DNA of 64,000 bases from Persicitalea sp963803495 (GCA_963803495.1 CAWDMP010000002.1:4464001-4528000); one strand, 5' to 3'; positions 35,144-44,630 are shown, numbered from the stretch's first letter. Numbers and translations are program-made. Notes: generated from the sequence alone by a model not told the origin.

Positions 35144-35869
35144 ATGAAAAAAATTACCCTGTATTCAATACTGCTTCTGATTGTCAGTCTTAGCGTTCAT
35201 GCCCAGCCCAAAACCTACCTCATCGTCCACGGGGCGTTTGGGGGCGGCTACGCCTGGCAAAGGGTCGACTCGCTGCTGACTGCCCAAGGCCACAAAGTCT
35301 ACCGCCCTACGCTGACAGGCCTGGGCGAGCGGTACCATCTGGCTTCGCCGGAAGTCAATTTGAGTACCCATGTGGCCGACATTGTCAACGTGATTTTGTT
35401 TGAGAATCTGCACGATGTCGTGCTGGTGGGCCACAGCTACGGCGGCATGGTGATTACGGGCATAGCCGATTCGCTGCCCGACCGCATCGGGCAGATCGTG
35501 TACCTCGACGCCCACATTGCCGAGGACAGAAAGAGTGCCTTCGACCTTCGCGTTGGCGGCACCGACTTGATGAAGTATGCCAAAGACGGGATGCTCATCC
35601 CGCCTTTTATAAATCAATCAAGTGATTTCCCGCATAACGTACCACAATCCGTCGCCACGCTCACCGAGCGGCGGCCGCTCGTCCGCCCGCATCCCAAAAA
35701 CGGCACCTACATCCTGACCGTGGACGACCCGCAGAAGCCTGAAGCCGACGCTTTTTATAAGTATGAGAAAGTCGCTAAGGATTTGGGTTGGAAGACGTAT
35801 CGGCTTACGGCAGATCATAATCCTCAGATTTCGATGCCGGGGGAATTGGTGGAGTTGCTGGTGAGGTGA
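35144..35869 (+). CDS. Secreted alpha/beta-hydrolase
   Basis: 241 residues with a signal peptide (LYSILLLIVSLSVHA). The fold shows the oxyanion region IVHGAFGGGYAWQRV (~residue 28), nucleophile elbow VLVGHSYGGMVI (Ser ~99) and a final His in TADHNPQIS (~residue 230). It resembles esterases of the methyl-ketone/MekB-like or salicylate-esterase type. The substrate is unknown. It is convergent with the BlaR1-like gene and divergent from the antitoxin. Confidence 0.85.
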   Translation: MKKITLYSILLLIVSLSVHAQPKTYLIVHGAFGGGYAWQRVDSLLTAQGHKVYRPTLTGLGERYHLASPEVNLSTHVADIVNVILFENLHDVVLVGHSYGGMVITGIADSLPDRIGQIVYLDAHIAEDRKSAFDLRVGGTDLMKYAKDGMLIPPFINQSSDFPHNVPQSVATLTERRPLVRPHPKNGTYILTVDDPQKPEADAFYKYEKVAKDLGWKTYRLTADHNPQISMPGELVELLVR

Positions 35870-35878
35870 AGAGGTTGG

Positions 35879-37282
35879 CTATTTGGTTTGATCTCTCCTC
35901 ATTAGTAAGAAATGTGGCTTTGAAAGGTACCTTTTTTTGTACGCCTCGTATTTTGGTTCTGTCTTCAAGTCAACCTGATACTTGTATTTATACCCTGTTT
36001 TAGGTTGAGCGTTCGGATAGACTCTACTGACAAACAGCTTGATAAGGTCACCGGCTTCGTAATTGTTCAAGACTGTATTTGCAATCTTTTTGTCATCCAC
36101 CCAAACTCCGTAGACGTTGGGATTCTTATATTTTTCTAACTCTTCTTTTGAAAGGACCTTCTTAGGTGAGGGTTTTGCATAATACAGCTTGAATATTAAT
36201 GTATCAGCCTGCTCCTTACTCATTGCTTCACGTAATTCGATCATTTTCTCGCCGTCTTCAATTGAAGGATATGCCATTGACACGTATCCATTTGTTCCTT
36301 TGGTGCTGTACTTGTTAACCAGCGCATTGTATTCCTCTACCACATCTTGGGAGGCAATTGCGGGAGCCACTTCCACTGGCTGCGGTGGAGCTATTTGAGC
36401 CAGTGTGAGGTCGCTGAACGCGAAGAAAGCGACTGCAAGTAATGGCAGGATCGAACCTTTGGCTAAGGCGGCGCGGACGGGGGAAGTTTGTTTGTTCATC
36501 ATGACGAATCGTTTTTTGATAAATGAATAATTGAACTTGCTGATAAAGGGCAGAGGTATCGGGCAGGCCGATTTTTGTATTAGCAGATGTTGGTAGCTGG
36601 AAATGTCTTGCAGGTCATCGACTACCGACGCGTCGGCAAGAAACTCGTGATTCATGGCGATGGCGTTGCGGTAGAAGTACAGCGCCGGATTGAACCAAAA
36701 AATGGCTTTTAAAAATTCGATAATCAGAATGTCGAGACTGTGAAGCTGCCGGGCGTGGGTACCTTCATGCGCGAGTATTTCATGCTCAATGGTACCTGCC
36801 CGATAGTCGGCTTTGTTCACAAAAATAAAGCTCAGGAAACTGTGGGGGATGGTCGGGCCATCAAGTAGAATGAGTTCTACACCCTTGTACTTTTCGCTGG
36901 TATGATTCCGAATGCGGCTGAGTAAATATGATAGATTTTTACCAAAACGGAAAAGCAGCCACGCGCTTACAGCTAGGTACCCTATTCCTAAAATCCAGAT
37001 CCAGGAAAAATTTGTCAATACGCTCGATTCAGGAAGTGCCTGCACAACATAGGTTTGCGGTCCACTGGAAGTAGAGAATGCAAACGCAGCGGCCGGATGC
37101 GGAAGCACGACTTCCTGCAATAGGATTTCCGTTGAGATTAATGGCAGTACCAACGACAGTACCAAACTACCCAGCAGATAGAAACGATTGAAGCGTAACA
37201 GCTTTTCTCTTTCCAAAACCAGTTTGTAAAAGAGCAGCAAAGTCGCCGAGCAAAGCGTGAATTTTAGCAGATAGAGTATCAT
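35879..37282 (-). CDS. BlaR1/MecR1-type M56 membrane peptidase
   Basis: 467 residues. Several membrane helices (residues 1-20, 35-55, 90-112 and ~265-285) carry a cytoplasmic zinc site: LAHEGTHARQLHSLDILIIEF (HExxH, ~residue 170) as in BlaR1/MecR1. The C-terminal extracytoplasmic part lacks penicillin-binding motifs and has no recognised domain, so the signal sensed is not necessarily a beta-lactam. On activation, such proteases cleave the BlaI-type repressor encoded upstream; the genes overlap by four bases (ATGA 37279-37282). No beta-lactamase gene is adjacent. Confidence 0.85.
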   Translation of the reverse strand: MILYLLKFTLCSATLLLFYKLVLEREKLLRFNRFYLLGSLVLSLVLPLISTEILLQEVVLPHPAAAFAFSTSSGPQTYVVQALPESSVLTNFSWIWILGIGYLAVSAWLLFRFGKNLSYLLSRIRNHTSEKYKGVELILLDGPTIPHSFLSFIFVNKADYRAGTIEHEILAHEGTHARQLHSLDILIIEFLKAIFWFNPALYFYRNAIAMNHEFLADASVVDDLQDISSYQHLLIQKSACPIPLPFISKFNYSFIKKRFVMMNKQTSPVRAALAKGSILPLLAVAFFAFSDLTLAQIAPPQPVEVAPAIASQDVVEEYNALVNKYSTKGTNGYVSMAYPSIEDGEKMIELREAMSKEQADTLIFKLYYAKPSPKKVLSKEELEKYKNPNVYGVWVDDKKIANTVLNNYEAGDLIKLFVSRVYPNAQPKTGYKYKYQVDLKTEPKYEAYKKRYLSKPHFLLMRRDQTK

Positions 37283-37650
37283 GACTGGCGCTGTTTGATT
37301 TGTTGTTCGATGATGGCTTTCAGGTCTTCCAGTTCGGCGGTCGTTAGGTCGGTGGCGGCGGTGAAGAACGAAGCGAATTGCGCAGCCGAATTATCGAAGT
37401 GGTTGGTAATTAGCCCGTCGAGATGCGTGGAGAAATAGTCATGCTTGCTGACGAGCGGGTAGTACTCCCGCGAGTTGCCGTAGGTGCGGTAGGCCACGAA
37501 ACTCTTGTCGATCATGCGCCGTAGCAGCGTTGCCACCGTGGTAGGCGCGGGCTTGGGTTCGGGGTAGGCGTCGAGCAGGTCTTTCATGAAGGCTTTTCCT
37601 TCCGTCCACAGATACCCCATCAAAGTTTCTTCGGCTTCGGTCAATTTCAT
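37279..37650 (-). CDS. BlaI/MecI/CopY-family repressor
   Basis: 123 residues: winged helix with LTEAEETLMGYLWTEGKAFM at the start and PAPTTVATLLRRMIDKSFVAYR (~residues 35-56) as recognition helix and wing. It represses its own promoter; a matching TACA-TGTA operator lies at 37673-37686, overlapping the -7 element. Cleavage by the coupled M56 protease would relieve repression. The target beyond self is unknown. Confidence 0.9.
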   Translation of the reverse strand: MKLTEAEETLMGYLWTEGKAFMKDLLDAYPEPKPAPTTVATLLRRMIDKSFVAYRTYGNSREYYPLVSKHDYFSTHLDGLITNHFDNSAAQFASFFTAATDLTTAELEDLKAIIEQQIKQRQS

Positions 37651-37672
37651 ACTCTACAAATCTAAACTTGTT

Positions 37673-37707
37673 TCTACAAATGTAGAGTTAAAATTTATTT
37701 TGTACAA
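37673..37707 (-). promoter_or_regulatory. blaI-blaR1 promoter with BlaI operator
   Basis: On the minus strand TTG (37707-37705), 20 bases, then TACATTTG (37684-37677) fits the phylum promoter. The 14-base near-palindrome TCTACAAATGTAGA (37673-37686) has the TACA/TGTA arms of BlaI/MecI operators and covers the -7 element. Start codon follows at 37650. Confidence 0.75.
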
Positions 37708-37720
37708 GTTTTTTACAAAA

Positions 37721-37763
37721 AAATGTCCATCCGACGAAAACCGTTTTCGTCGGATGGACATTT
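37721..37763 (-). terminator. Terminator of dinB: 21-bp perfect inverted repeat
   Basis: Bases 37721-37741 pair perfectly with 37743-37763 around one central base; the minus-strand copy runs into seven T. It lies 25 bases after the dinB stop and just before the blaI operator region. Confidence 0.88.
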
Positions 37764-37787
37764 CAGATGCACGAGTAATTTTCGATG

Positions 37788-38303
37788 CTAGGCTTCTTGC
37801 TCCGCCTCCATCATTTCCATTTCGTCGGCGCTTGGACCGTACGGACCGGGAATGGGTATGTCGAGTAGACGCAAATAAACGCCCAATTGCGCACGGTGGT
37901 GCGCGTTTTGACCGAAGGAGTGGCGCACGGCTTCCCACTTGGGCATGTCCATGTACACCTGTTCGCCCGCGCGAAGCTGCCAACGATCCAAAAGGATGTC
38001 GTCGGAGACCTCATCCAGTACTTTTTCGGCCTGCGTTACGCCTCCATCAAATTTTTGCAGTAGTTCGTCAGCGTTGGCGCATTGGTCGGGCTGATCGGCC
38101 GCCATGTCCCAGAAATCCTTTTCAAGAATAGCGGGAATCCAGGATGCGATGTCGGCCAGGTGGATGGACAGTTGTTGGAGCGTCATGCTCTTGGGATGCG
38201 GCTGCCAATCCATCTTGTCGGCGGGCACGAGCGCCAGCATCTTGCGCGTCTCGGGGGCTTCGGTGGCCAGTTCTTTTTGGAAAGCTTCGATGAATGTGAG
38301 CAT
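37788..38303 (-). CDS. DinB-family protein
   Basis: 171 residues from ATG 38303 (MLTFIEAFQKELA). DinB/YfiT four-helix bundle with metal-type histidines: LSIHLADIASW (~residue 46) and FGQNAHHRAQLGVYLRLL (~residue 130). Such proteins are thiol-dependent transferases or damage-inducible proteins of unclear function. The upstream ATG at 38354 would add 17 residues lacking similarity. The neighbour upstream is a WYL regulator. Confidence 0.85.
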   Translation of the reverse strand: MLTFIEAFQKELATEAPETRKMLALVPADKMDWQPHPKSMTLQQLSIHLADIASWIPAILEKDFWDMAADQPDQCANADELLQKFDGGVTQAEKVLDEVSDDILLDRWQLRAGEQVYMDMPKWEAVRHSFGQNAHHRAQLGVYLRLLDIPIPGPYGPSADEMEMMEAEQEA

Positions 38304-38366
38304 ACTCGATTGGGTTTTTGGGTGATTGATAGCCCAAATATCGCCCCGACCCATGACAGCCCTATG

Positions 38367-39335
38367 TCAGCAGGCTTCGGAAATTTTTGCGGCCAGCCGC
38401 TGCCGAGCGCGTTCCATTTTGCCTAGTACCAAGTCCCGCAGTTCCTCGGGCTCCACGATGTCGGCCACTTCGCTCACGTGCAGAAACCAATGCGCCAGGC
38501 CGTTCAGCGAGTCGGTCAGGAACGTCATCTCGATCTGCTCGCCCGCGTCGGCCTGGGACACGAAGCCACAATAGTAGTGCTGCTCTCCCAGGAACCGGAC
38601 GGCCGATTTGTCGAAGAGGATTACAGCTTTTTGGAGCGTTCGCTCTTGGCGGGTATGCTCGATGAAGCTTTGCAACTCAGGGTGCTGGGTAAAAAAACGC
38701 TGGGCCAGTACTTCGAGGCTATGCACCCGATCGGTGCGGAAATTGCGGTAGCCCTCGCGCAGTCGGCAGTAGGCGATCAGGTACCAAAACGACCCGCTGG
38801 AATATATTCCTACCGGCTCGACATCGCGCTGTGTAATCTCCGGGGCGGTGGCGGATTGGTAAGCCAACTGCATCACTTTTTTTTCGGCAATGCAGTGCAG
38901 GATGGTTTCGATAGGGAGATTCTGGGGGCGATCTTTGGGGAGATAAGGACTTTGCACGACCGCGATGCGGCTACTCAAGTCGTCGAGTACTTCCTTGTCG
39001 GAAGTGCGCAAGACGGACTTGATCTTATAAAGTGCATCCTGGTAGGAAGCGCGGGTCATCGGGTCGGTCCATTGGTCGACCAGCTTCTCGGCCGTCAGGA
39101 AAGCCATCGCTTCCTCGCGCGTGAACTGCACAGGCGGCAGCCGGTAGCCCTGTACAATGGAGTACCCCACACCCGCCTCCCCAATGATGGGTACTCCAGC
39201 CAGTTCGAGCGACCGCATGTCGCGGTATACCGTCCGCAGGCTGACCTCGAACCGCTCGGCTATTTCGTGCGACCGCACAATGCGTTTCGATTGCAGTTGG
39301 ATCAGCAGGGAGGTCAGGCGGTCGAGGCGGTTCAT
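38367..39335 (-). CDS. YafY-type HTH/WYL transcription regulator
   Basis: 322 residues from ATG 39335 (MNRLDRLTSLLIQLQ). HTH_11 domain residues 1-60 (SHEIAERFEVSLRTVYRDMRSLE), then a WYL domain (~residues 140-215: ILHCIAEKKVMQLAYQSA, WYLIAYCRLREGYRNFRTDR) and a WCX C-terminal part. WYL domains bind nucleic-acid ligands or small effectors. The partner gene may be dinB next to it, 64 bases downstream. The ATG at 39389 is rejected because the extra 18 residues overlap the aceF terminator. Confidence 0.88.
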   Translation of the reverse strand: MNRLDRLTSLLIQLQSKRIVRSHEIAERFEVSLRTVYRDMRSLELAGVPIIGEAGVGYSIVQGYRLPPVQFTREEAMAFLTAEKLVDQWTDPMTRASYQDALYKIKSVLRTSDKEVLDDLSSRIAVVQSPYLPKDRPQNLPIETILHCIAEKKVMQLAYQSATAPEITQRDVEPVGIYSSGSFWYLIAYCRLREGYRNFRTDRVHSLEVLAQRFFTQHPELQSFIEHTRQERTLQKAVILFDKSAVRFLGEQHYYCGFVSQADAGEQIEMTFLTDSLNGLAHWFLHVSEVADIVEPEELRDLVLGKMERARQRLAAKISEAC

Positions 39336-39375
39336 GGGTTGTGATGTTTTGTCGTCCTGACAAACTAGAAAAAAA

Positions 39376-39408
39376 GAAAGGAGAATCAAATTGCTTGATT
39401 CTCCTTTC
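39376..39408 (-). terminator. Terminator of the E2 (aceF-like) gene
   Basis: GAAAGGAGAATCAA (39376-39389) pairs with TTGATTCTCCTTTC (39395-39408), loop of five, followed by a T run on the minus strand. Confidence 0.92.
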
Positions 39409-39431
39409 CGCTATAAAATATTAACTCGACG

Positions 39432-41168
39432 CTACACCAGCATACTCATCGGCTCTTCCAGCAGCTTCTTCACCGTCAGCAGGAACTCCGAGCCCGTCAC
39501 GCCGTCGACCACACGGTGGTCGCAGGAGAGCGTCACTTTCATGACGTTGGTTGGGTACACAGTGCCGTCTTCCTTGAAGCCCGCTACTTTCTTGATCGAG
39601 CCAATCGCCAGGATGCAGGCGTCGGGTGGGTTGATGATGGCCGTGAACTCTTCGATGCCGAACATACCCAGGTTCGAAATCGAGAAGGTGTTGCCCTCCC
39701 AGTCCTTGGGTTGTAGTTTTTTGTCCTTGGCCTTGCCGGCAAATTCTTTCACCTCGGCCGAGATGACGGACAGTGTTTTCTTGTCGGCATCACGCACGAC
39801 GGGTACGAGCAAACCTTCGTCTACGGCGACGGCTACGCCGATGTTCACGTAGTCGTACTTGCGGATTTTATCGCCCAGCCAAGCGGAGTTGACCGCCGGG
39901 TGTTGTTTGAGGGCCAAAGCGCAGGCTTTCACCACAAAATCGTTGAACGAAATCTTGGACGTCGCCACTTCGTTGAGCGTCGGTCGCAGCGCCATCGCTT
40001 TGTCCATGTTGATTTCCATGGTCAGGTAGAAGTGCGGGGCAGTGAACATACTCTCGCTCAGGCGACGCGAAATTGTCTTGCGCATTTGCGAGACGGGAAT
40101 GTCCTCGTAATTGCCGACGGCCACAGGCTGCTCTGCCTTGGCGATGGCGGGCTCCACCTTGCCTACCTTGGCGGACTCAGATGGGGCCGGCTTATCGGCG
40201 GGCTTGAACTCGTCCACGTCGCGCTTCACGATGCGGCCGTTGTCGCCCGTGCCAGGTACTTGATGCAGGTCGATGCCCTTCTCCTCAGCCAGGCGGCGGG
40301 CAAGGGGCGAGGCCTTCACGCGGTCGCCGGAATCGGCGGCAGAAAACGTTGTGTCAGAAGTGCTTTTTGAAGCGTCGGTCGAGGAATTAGGAGCTGTAGT
40401 GGATTCAGTCCGCTCTTGCTTCGCATCGGCCGAAGCAGCGGGCGTTACTGTCTCGATTTTCTCGTTCTCGGCAGATTCGTCCACCTCGTCGGCCCCGTTT
40501 TCGCGGTCGATGAGCGCCTGGAAGTTAGCACCTTCTTCACCGATCACGGCGATAATGGCATTGACCGGTACGGCTTGTCCTTCCTCGATTCCGGCAAACA
40601 GCAAAGTACCTTCTTCGTACGCTTCCAGGTCCATGGTAGCCTTATCGGTTTCGACTTCGGCCAAAATATCGCCGGACGCTACTTTGTCGCCTACTTTTTT
40701 CTGCCAGGATACCAACACGCCTTCTTCCATGGTGTCGCTCATTTTGGGCATGCGCACCAAAGTGGCGTTGATTTTTTCGGTAGAAGCGGCGGGCTTAGCG
40801 GCTTTTGGCGCGGGCTTTCCTTCTTCGACTTTCGGTTTTTCGTCAGCAGCCGCAGCGGGGTCTTCCTCCTTTTTCTCCTCGGCCTTACCGTTGGAACCAC
40901 CTTCTTCCAGTAATCCCTTGTAATCTTCGCCTTTTTCGCCGATCACGGCCATGATGCCGTTGACGGGCACGGCGTCGCCTTTTTCAACGCCTATATAAAG
41001 CAGGGTACCTTCTTGATAAGCCTCCATGTCCATGGTGGCCTTATCGGTTTCAACCTCGGCCAGAATATCGCCGGATTTCACCTCGTCGCCCACCTTCATG
41101 TGCCATTCCGCAATGACACCCTCTTCCATGGTGTCGCTCATTTTGGGCATTCTTATTACTTCTGCCAT
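39432..41168 (-). CDS. Pyruvate dehydrogenase complex dihydrolipoamide acetyltransferase (E2)
   Basis: 578 residues. Two lipoyl domains (~1-77 and ~135-212), each with the lipoylation site in EVETDKATMDMEAY / EVETDKATMDLEAY; Ala/Pro/Glu linkers; peripheral subunit-binding domain KASPLARRLAEEKGIDLHQV (~285-305); catalytic 2-oxoacid acyltransferase domain with SCDHRVVDGVTGSEFL near residue 552. It passes the acetyl group to CoA. The two-lipoyl form suits pyruvate dehydrogenase; E1/E3 genes are not adjacent. It ends with a strong terminator. Confidence 0.93.
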   Translation of the reverse strand: MAEVIRMPKMSDTMEEGVIAEWHMKVGDEVKSGDILAEVETDKATMDMEAYQEGTLLYIGVEKGDAVPVNGIMAVIGEKGEDYKGLLEEGGSNGKAEEKKEEDPAAAADEKPKVEEGKPAPKAAKPAASTEKINATLVRMPKMSDTMEEGVLVSWQKKVGDKVASGDILAEVETDKATMDLEAYEEGTLLFAGIEEGQAVPVNAIIAVIGEEGANFQALIDRENGADEVDESAENEKIETVTPAASADAKQERTESTTAPNSSTDASKSTSDTTFSAADSGDRVKASPLARRLAEEKGIDLHQVPGTGDNGRIVKRDVDEFKPADKPAPSESAKVGKVEPAIAKAEQPVAVGNYEDIPVSQMRKTISRRLSESMFTAPHFYLTMEINMDKAMALRPTLNEVATSKISFNDFVVKACALALKQHPAVNSAWLGDKIRKYDYVNIGVAVAVDEGLLVPVVRDADKKTLSVISAEVKEFAGKAKDKKLQPKDWEGNTFSISNLGMFGIEEFTAIINPPDACILAIGSIKKVAGFKEDGTVYPTNVMKVTLSCDHRVVDGVTGSEFLLTVKKLLEEPMSMLV

Positions 41169-41216
41169 ATCGCTTACGCTAGTTTTTCAGATTCAGGGAA
41201 TTTCGGTTCAGTTAGC

Positions 41217-41224
41217 CAAAAATA
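41217..41224 (-). promoter_or_regulatory. Predicted -7 element of the E2 gene
   Basis: TATTTTTG on the minus strand, 48 bases before the start; the region upstream (41228-41262) is a GAGTGATGAGTGATGAG word array. Confidence 0.5.
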
Positions 41225-41268
41225 GAAAATTAATTACGAATTATGAGTGATGAGTGATGAGTTGGCCC

Positions 41269-43056
41269 CTAGTTTATCTTCAAAACCGCCATAAACGCTT
41301 CTTGTGGAATCTCCACATTGCCCACTTGACGCATCCGCTTTTTACCCTTCTTTTGCTTTTCGAGTAGTTTGCGCTTCCGCGAAATATCCCCGCCGTAGCA
41401 CTTGGCCAGTACGTCCTTACGCATGGCTTTCACCGTTTCGCGCGCGATGATTTTCTGGCCGATGGCCGCCTGAATGGCAATTTCGAACATCTGACGTGGG
41501 ATCAGTTCGCGCAATTTTTCACATAGCTTCTTGCCCCATTCATAGGCCTTGGAGCGGTGCACGATGGCCGACAGCGCATCGACGCGGTCGCCGTTGAGCA
41601 TCACGTCGAGCTTTACCATGTCGGATTCGTGGTAGCCAGTCAGCTCATAGTCGAGCGAGGCGTAGCCGCGAGAAATGGTTTTCAGCTTGTCGAAAAAATC
41701 GAACACTACTTCCGCCAGCGGCATCGAAAATTGTAGTTCGACGCGGTCGGAGGTGAGGTAAATCTGGTTTTTGAGCATCCCGCGTTTGTCCATGCACAGC
41801 GTCATGATGGCCCCGACGTACTCCGATTTTGAAATGATCTGAGCGTTAATGAAGGGCTCTTCGATGCTGCTGATGAAGTTCGGCTCGGGCATTTCCGAAG
41901 GCGCACTCACACTGAGCGTTTCACCCCGGGTGTTATGCACGGTGAACTGCACGGATGGTACCGTCGTGATCACCGTCATGTCGAACTCGCGTTCCAGGCG
42001 CTCCTGCACGATTTCCATGTGCAGCATGCCCAGGAAGCCGCAGCGAAAACCAAAGCCCAGGGCGGCAGAAGTCTCCGGCTCCCACACCAGCGAGGCATCG
42101 TTTAGCTGCAATTTTTCCATTGCCTCACGGAGTTCTTCGTAATCGCTGGTATCGACCGGATAAATCCCCGCAAACACCATCGGCTTCACTTCTTCAAAAC
42201 CGCGGATCATGGCCGTCGACGGACGGTCGGTATGCGTAAAGGTATCGCCTACTTTAACTTCCTTGGCTACCTTGATGCCTGAAATAAGGTACCCCACATC
42301 GCCGCATTCGACTACGTCTTTGGGTTGCTGCTGTAAGCGCAAGGTACCTATCTCGTCGGCGTGGTACTCGCGGCCGGTGGCCATGAATTTGACTTTGTCG
42401 CCCTTGCGAACGCGGCCGTTTTTGATTCTGAAAATAACCTCGATGCCCCGGTACGAATTAAAGACCGAATCGAAAATCAGCGCTTGCAGCGGACCGTCAG
42501 GATCGCCCTTGGGCGCGGGTACCCGATGCACGATGGCTTCCAGAATTTCGGGAACGCCGATGCCTTCCTTGCCACTGGCGTGGATGATCTCGTCGCGGTC
42601 GCAGCCGATCAGCTCTACGATTTGATCGGTCACTTCCTCTGGCATCGCACCGGGCAGGTCGATTTTGTTCAGGACCGGAATGATAATCAGGTCGTGATTT
42701 ATGGCCAGGTACAGGTTCGAGATCGTTTGGGCCTCGATGCCTTGCGACGCATCGACCAGCAACAGCGCGCCTTCGCAAGCCGCGATCGAGCGCGACACTT
42801 CGTACGAAAAATCAACGTGGCCGGGCGTGTCGATCAGGTTGAGCGTGTACATCTCGCCTTCGTGGATGTAGTCCATCTGGATGGCGTGACTCTTGATCGT
42901 GATGCCGCGCTCGCGCTCCAGGTCCATGTTGTCGAGCAACTGGGCCTGCATTTCACGGTGCGTGACGGTGTTGGTATACTCCAAAAGCCGATCGGCCAGG
43001 GTACTCTTGCCGTGGTCGATGTGGGCGATGATGCAAAAATTGCGGATCTTCTTCAT
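41269..43056 (-). CDS. lepA: Elongation factor 4 (LepA)
   Basis: 595 residues, the standard length. GTPase motifs are AHIDHGKSTLADRLLE (~residue 10), RERGITIKSHAI, LIDTPGHVDFSYEVSRS (~75) and VLNKIDLPGA (~127). The LepA-specific C-terminal domain ends with CYGGDISRKRKLLEKQKKGKKRM. LepA binds ribosomes and helps back-translocation or assembly under stress. Upstream lies about 200 bases without a gene, with TTAGG words near 43065. Confidence 0.96.
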   Translation of the reverse strand: MKKIRNFCIIAHIDHGKSTLADRLLEYTNTVTHREMQAQLLDNMDLERERGITIKSHAIQMDYIHEGEMYTLNLIDTPGHVDFSYEVSRSIAACEGALLLVDASQGIEAQTISNLYLAINHDLIIIPVLNKIDLPGAMPEEVTDQIVELIGCDRDEIIHASGKEGIGVPEILEAIVHRVPAPKGDPDGPLQALIFDSVFNSYRGIEVIFRIKNGRVRKGDKVKFMATGREYHADEIGTLRLQQQPKDVVECGDVGYLISGIKVAKEVKVGDTFTHTDRPSTAMIRGFEEVKPMVFAGIYPVDTSDYEELREAMEKLQLNDASLVWEPETSAALGFGFRCGFLGMLHMEIVQERLEREFDMTVITTVPSVQFTVHNTRGETLSVSAPSEMPEPNFISSIEEPFINAQIISKSEYVGAIMTLCMDKRGMLKNQIYLTSDRVELQFSMPLAEVVFDFFDKLKTISRGYASLDYELTGYHESDMVKLDVMLNGDRVDALSAIVHRSKAYEWGKKLCEKLRELIPRQMFEIAIQAAIGQKIIARETVKAMRKDVLAKCYGGDISRKRKLLEKQKKGKKRMRQVGNVEIPQEAFMAVLKIN

Positions 43057-43212
43057 GCAATAGGTATTAGGTTTTTAGCTGTAGGCCTTAGGTCTTCTGC
43101 TGACAGCTTACACTTGGAAGACAAGTGGAAAGTGGTGAGCAGCAACGGAGTAGTGTAACGGTCGGGTATTTCAAAAGTTCGATACCAAAAGCACCGATTT
43201 CGAAAATTCGTG

Positions 43213-43220
43213 CAAAGATA
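43213..43220 (-). promoter_or_regulatory. Predicted -7 element upstream of lepA
   Basis: TATCTTTG on the minus strand, 157 bases before the lepA start; no clear -33 partner. Confidence 0.4.
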
Positions 43221-43254
43221 TGGGTTAGTAAGGAGTGATTCTGGGTGGAGAATC

Positions 43255-44491
43255 CTAGCCTTCGCTCACCCATTGCATCATCAAGGCCGTGAGGTAACCG
43301 GCATAGGAGCCTAGTCCGTATCCTAAAATAGACAGGATTACCCCCACCGGAGCCAGCGAAGGGTGAAAAGCCGCCGCCACGACGGGCGCCGAGGCCGAGC
43401 CACCCACGTTGGCCTGACTACCCACCGCCGCAAAAAAGAAAGGTATTTTAAAGCCCTTGGCTACCCCGATGACGAAGGCCGCGTGGATCACCATCCAAAT
43501 CAGTCCGATGGCGAATAACCCAGGATTGTCGGCCACGGCCCGTAGGTCCATTTGCATCCCAATCGTAGCAACGAGCAGGTACAAAAACGCACTGGCCAAC
43601 TTGGATGCGCCAATATGTTCGAGCTTACGAATCGGCGTGAAAGAAAAGAACAAGCCCATCAGCGTGACCAGCGCCACAATCCAGAAGAAAGAAGAAGTCA
43701 GGCTGTAGCGTTCCAGGCCGGGATAATTTGTCAGCCAGGTAGGGTGTGATGACCCCAGCCAACCAGTGCGCCAGTCCGGTAGCACCGAAGCCTACCGCGC
43801 CGAGGTACAGCAAGTCAGCCGTGGTTGGGATGCGCTGATTAGCGAGTTGAATGCCTTCGAGTCGCTGCTGCACATCGGCGATGCGGCTGCTGTCGGCGCG
43901 GAGGTACTTGTCGATCCGGGTGGCGTAGCCCGCGCCGTAGATCAGCACGGCTAGCCAGATTTCGGCAACCAGTACGTCGACCGCCACGACTTGCGAGAAC
44001 AAGCGGTCGCTGGGTTGAAATACTTCTTTCAGTGCCGTCTGATTGGCCCCGCCGCCGATCCAGCTACCCGCAATCGTCGCCAGGCCACGCCATACGGCAT
44101 CCGGCCCTTCGCCCTGCACGGTACCCGGGCTCACCTCGCTCACGATCCAGAGCGCGATCGGACCGCCGATTACCACGCCCACCGTACCGGCCAGCATCAT
44201 CACGATCGCGGGCGGACCCAGCTTGGCCAGCGATTTCCAATCCATGCCCAGTGTGAAAAGTACCAGGCAGGCCGGTAGCAGATAGCGTGAAACGACGGGA
44301 TAGAGTTGGGATTCAGAGCCGTTGATCAGGCCAACGGAGTTGTATATACCTGGCAGGAAATAGCAAAGTAAAAGTGGCGGAACGATGCCATAAAACTTTA
44401 CCCAGCCCCGCTGAGGCAGCGCAGCGGTGTAGAAGATCAGGCCCAGCGTCAGCATCAGCAGGCCCAGTACTACGGCATCGTTTTGGATCAT
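43255..44491 (-). pseudogene. DUF819 family membrane protein, one frameshift
   Basis: Membrane protein with about ten helices (YjcL-like, DUF819). The first part starts at 44491 (MIQNDAVVLGLLML); the 35 residues upstream in the open frame come from a REP-like element. Typical features are LTLGMDWKSLAKLG and IAGSWIGGGANQTALKEVF. At about 43740, in GVITPY/TWLTNY, the frame changes, then LERYSLTSSFFWIVALV and AAVGSQANVGGSASAPVVAAAF complete the protein to 43255. A single base would restore it. Substrate unknown. Sequencing error is plausible. Confidence 0.82.
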
Positions 44492-44501
44492 TACATGTGG
44501 T

Positions 44502-44590
44502 GTGGTACGGCCGGGCTGGCGATCCAGCGGCTCGCCCATTTTTTGAAGGTAAAATAAATAAAAAACGGGCGAGCCGCCCGTACCACAACT
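44502..44590. repeat. REP-like inverted element (two arms), third copy at 58841
   Basis: Right arm 44565-44590 contains CGGGCGAGCCGCCCGTACC plus ACAAC. Left arm 44502-44537 is its reverse complement (GTGGTACGG ... CGGCTCGCCC) interrupted by a 17-base insertion at 44511-44527. The pair lies directly upstream of DUF819. Confidence 0.7.
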
Positions 44591-44600
44591 ATACAAAAAA

Positions 44601-44630
44601 ACACGCAGGCTTCAAGGCGAGCCCGCGTGT
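44601..44630 (-). terminator. Possible terminator
   Basis: ACACGC (44601-44606) pairs with GCGTGT (44625-44630) with an inner GGCT/AGCC pairing; the minus-strand copy is followed by seven T. It could end transcription coming from the tRNA-like gene. Confidence 0.5.

Noticed and set aside
44492..44596. Native N-terminus of DUF819 from 44596
   Set aside because: The first 35 codons lie in the REP-like element; the family start matches ATG 44491.
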